Shown here in pieces: positions 5,790 through 5,791 of a DNA stretch of 5,791 nt. The notes under the pieces are model-generated. The model was not told where the DNA came from, did no database searches, and saw only the letters and a list, made by a program, of their open reading frames with translations. The position numbers and the translations under genes were made by a program. Position 1 is the stretch's first letter; the number at the start of each line of letters is the position of its first letter. The stretch comes from Chitinophagaceae bacterium (lineage in GTDB: Bacteria > Bacteroidota > Bacteroidia > Chitinophagales > Chitinophagaceae), in assembly GCA_025963615.1 (NCBI GenBank), contig JAOQAL010000792.1:1-5791 (forward strand). The letters run 5' to 3'.

Positions 5790-5791
5790 CA

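Noticed and set aside
1..5791. CRISPR array, tRNA, rRNA, transposase or phage genes
   Set aside because: No regularly spaced repeats, no tRNA-like cloverleaf and no integrase or transposase motifs were seen on either strand.

Overview
The window looks like chromosomal DNA from a Bacteroidota bacterium, probably of the Chitinophagaceae type. This rests on the AT-rich leaders without clear Shine-Dalgarno sites, a perfect TAnnTTTG promoter -7 element (3231-3238), a Bacteroidota-style lipoprotein YceI, a DUF1080 (3-keto-disaccharide hydrolase) protein, a stand-alone receiver protein of the DDDPDD type, and a secreted BD-FAE-like esterase. The family-level placement is inference, because no rRNA or other marker gene is present.

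Left part (1-606): the C-terminal end of an SRPBCC/AHSA1-like protein (2-244), then a degenerate palindromic intergenic repeat with perfect 12-bp ends (274-365), then an orphan piece of an alpha/beta hydrolase (394-606) that lacks both its nucleophile elbow and its C-terminal half. Middle-left (625-2730): two intact minus-strand genes, a COG0523/CobW-type GTPase (1630-2730) and downstream of it an exported alpha/beta hydrolase (625-1545). They are separated by 84 bases and may or may not be co-transcribed. Upstream of the GTPase lies a perfect 7-4-7 palindrome (2778-2795) that could be an operator.

Middle (2731-3261): a gene-poor stretch holding the frameshifted start of an ankyrin-repeat protein (2959-3126) and a good promoter for the next gene. 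Right part: a single-domain response regulator (3262-3645; an upstream in-frame GTG would give a 23-residue extension that is not credible), a 480-base non-coding stretch with repeated AACAATAAAT motifs, a YceI lipoprotein (4126-4821), a clear terminator shared by convergent genes (4852-4881), and a secreted DUF1080 protein on the minus strand (4965-5789).

The genes do not form one evident pathway. The exported esterase, the DUF1080 protein and the YceI lipoprotein are all cell-envelope or periplasmic proteins typical of a glycan-degrading Bacteroidota genome. The remnants suggest local gene decay. I see no new defence, mobile or biosynthetic system. The points most worth checking are the ankyrin remnant, the palindromic repeat next to the hydrolase fragment, the palindrome before the GTPase gene and the GTPase's unusual C-terminal half.
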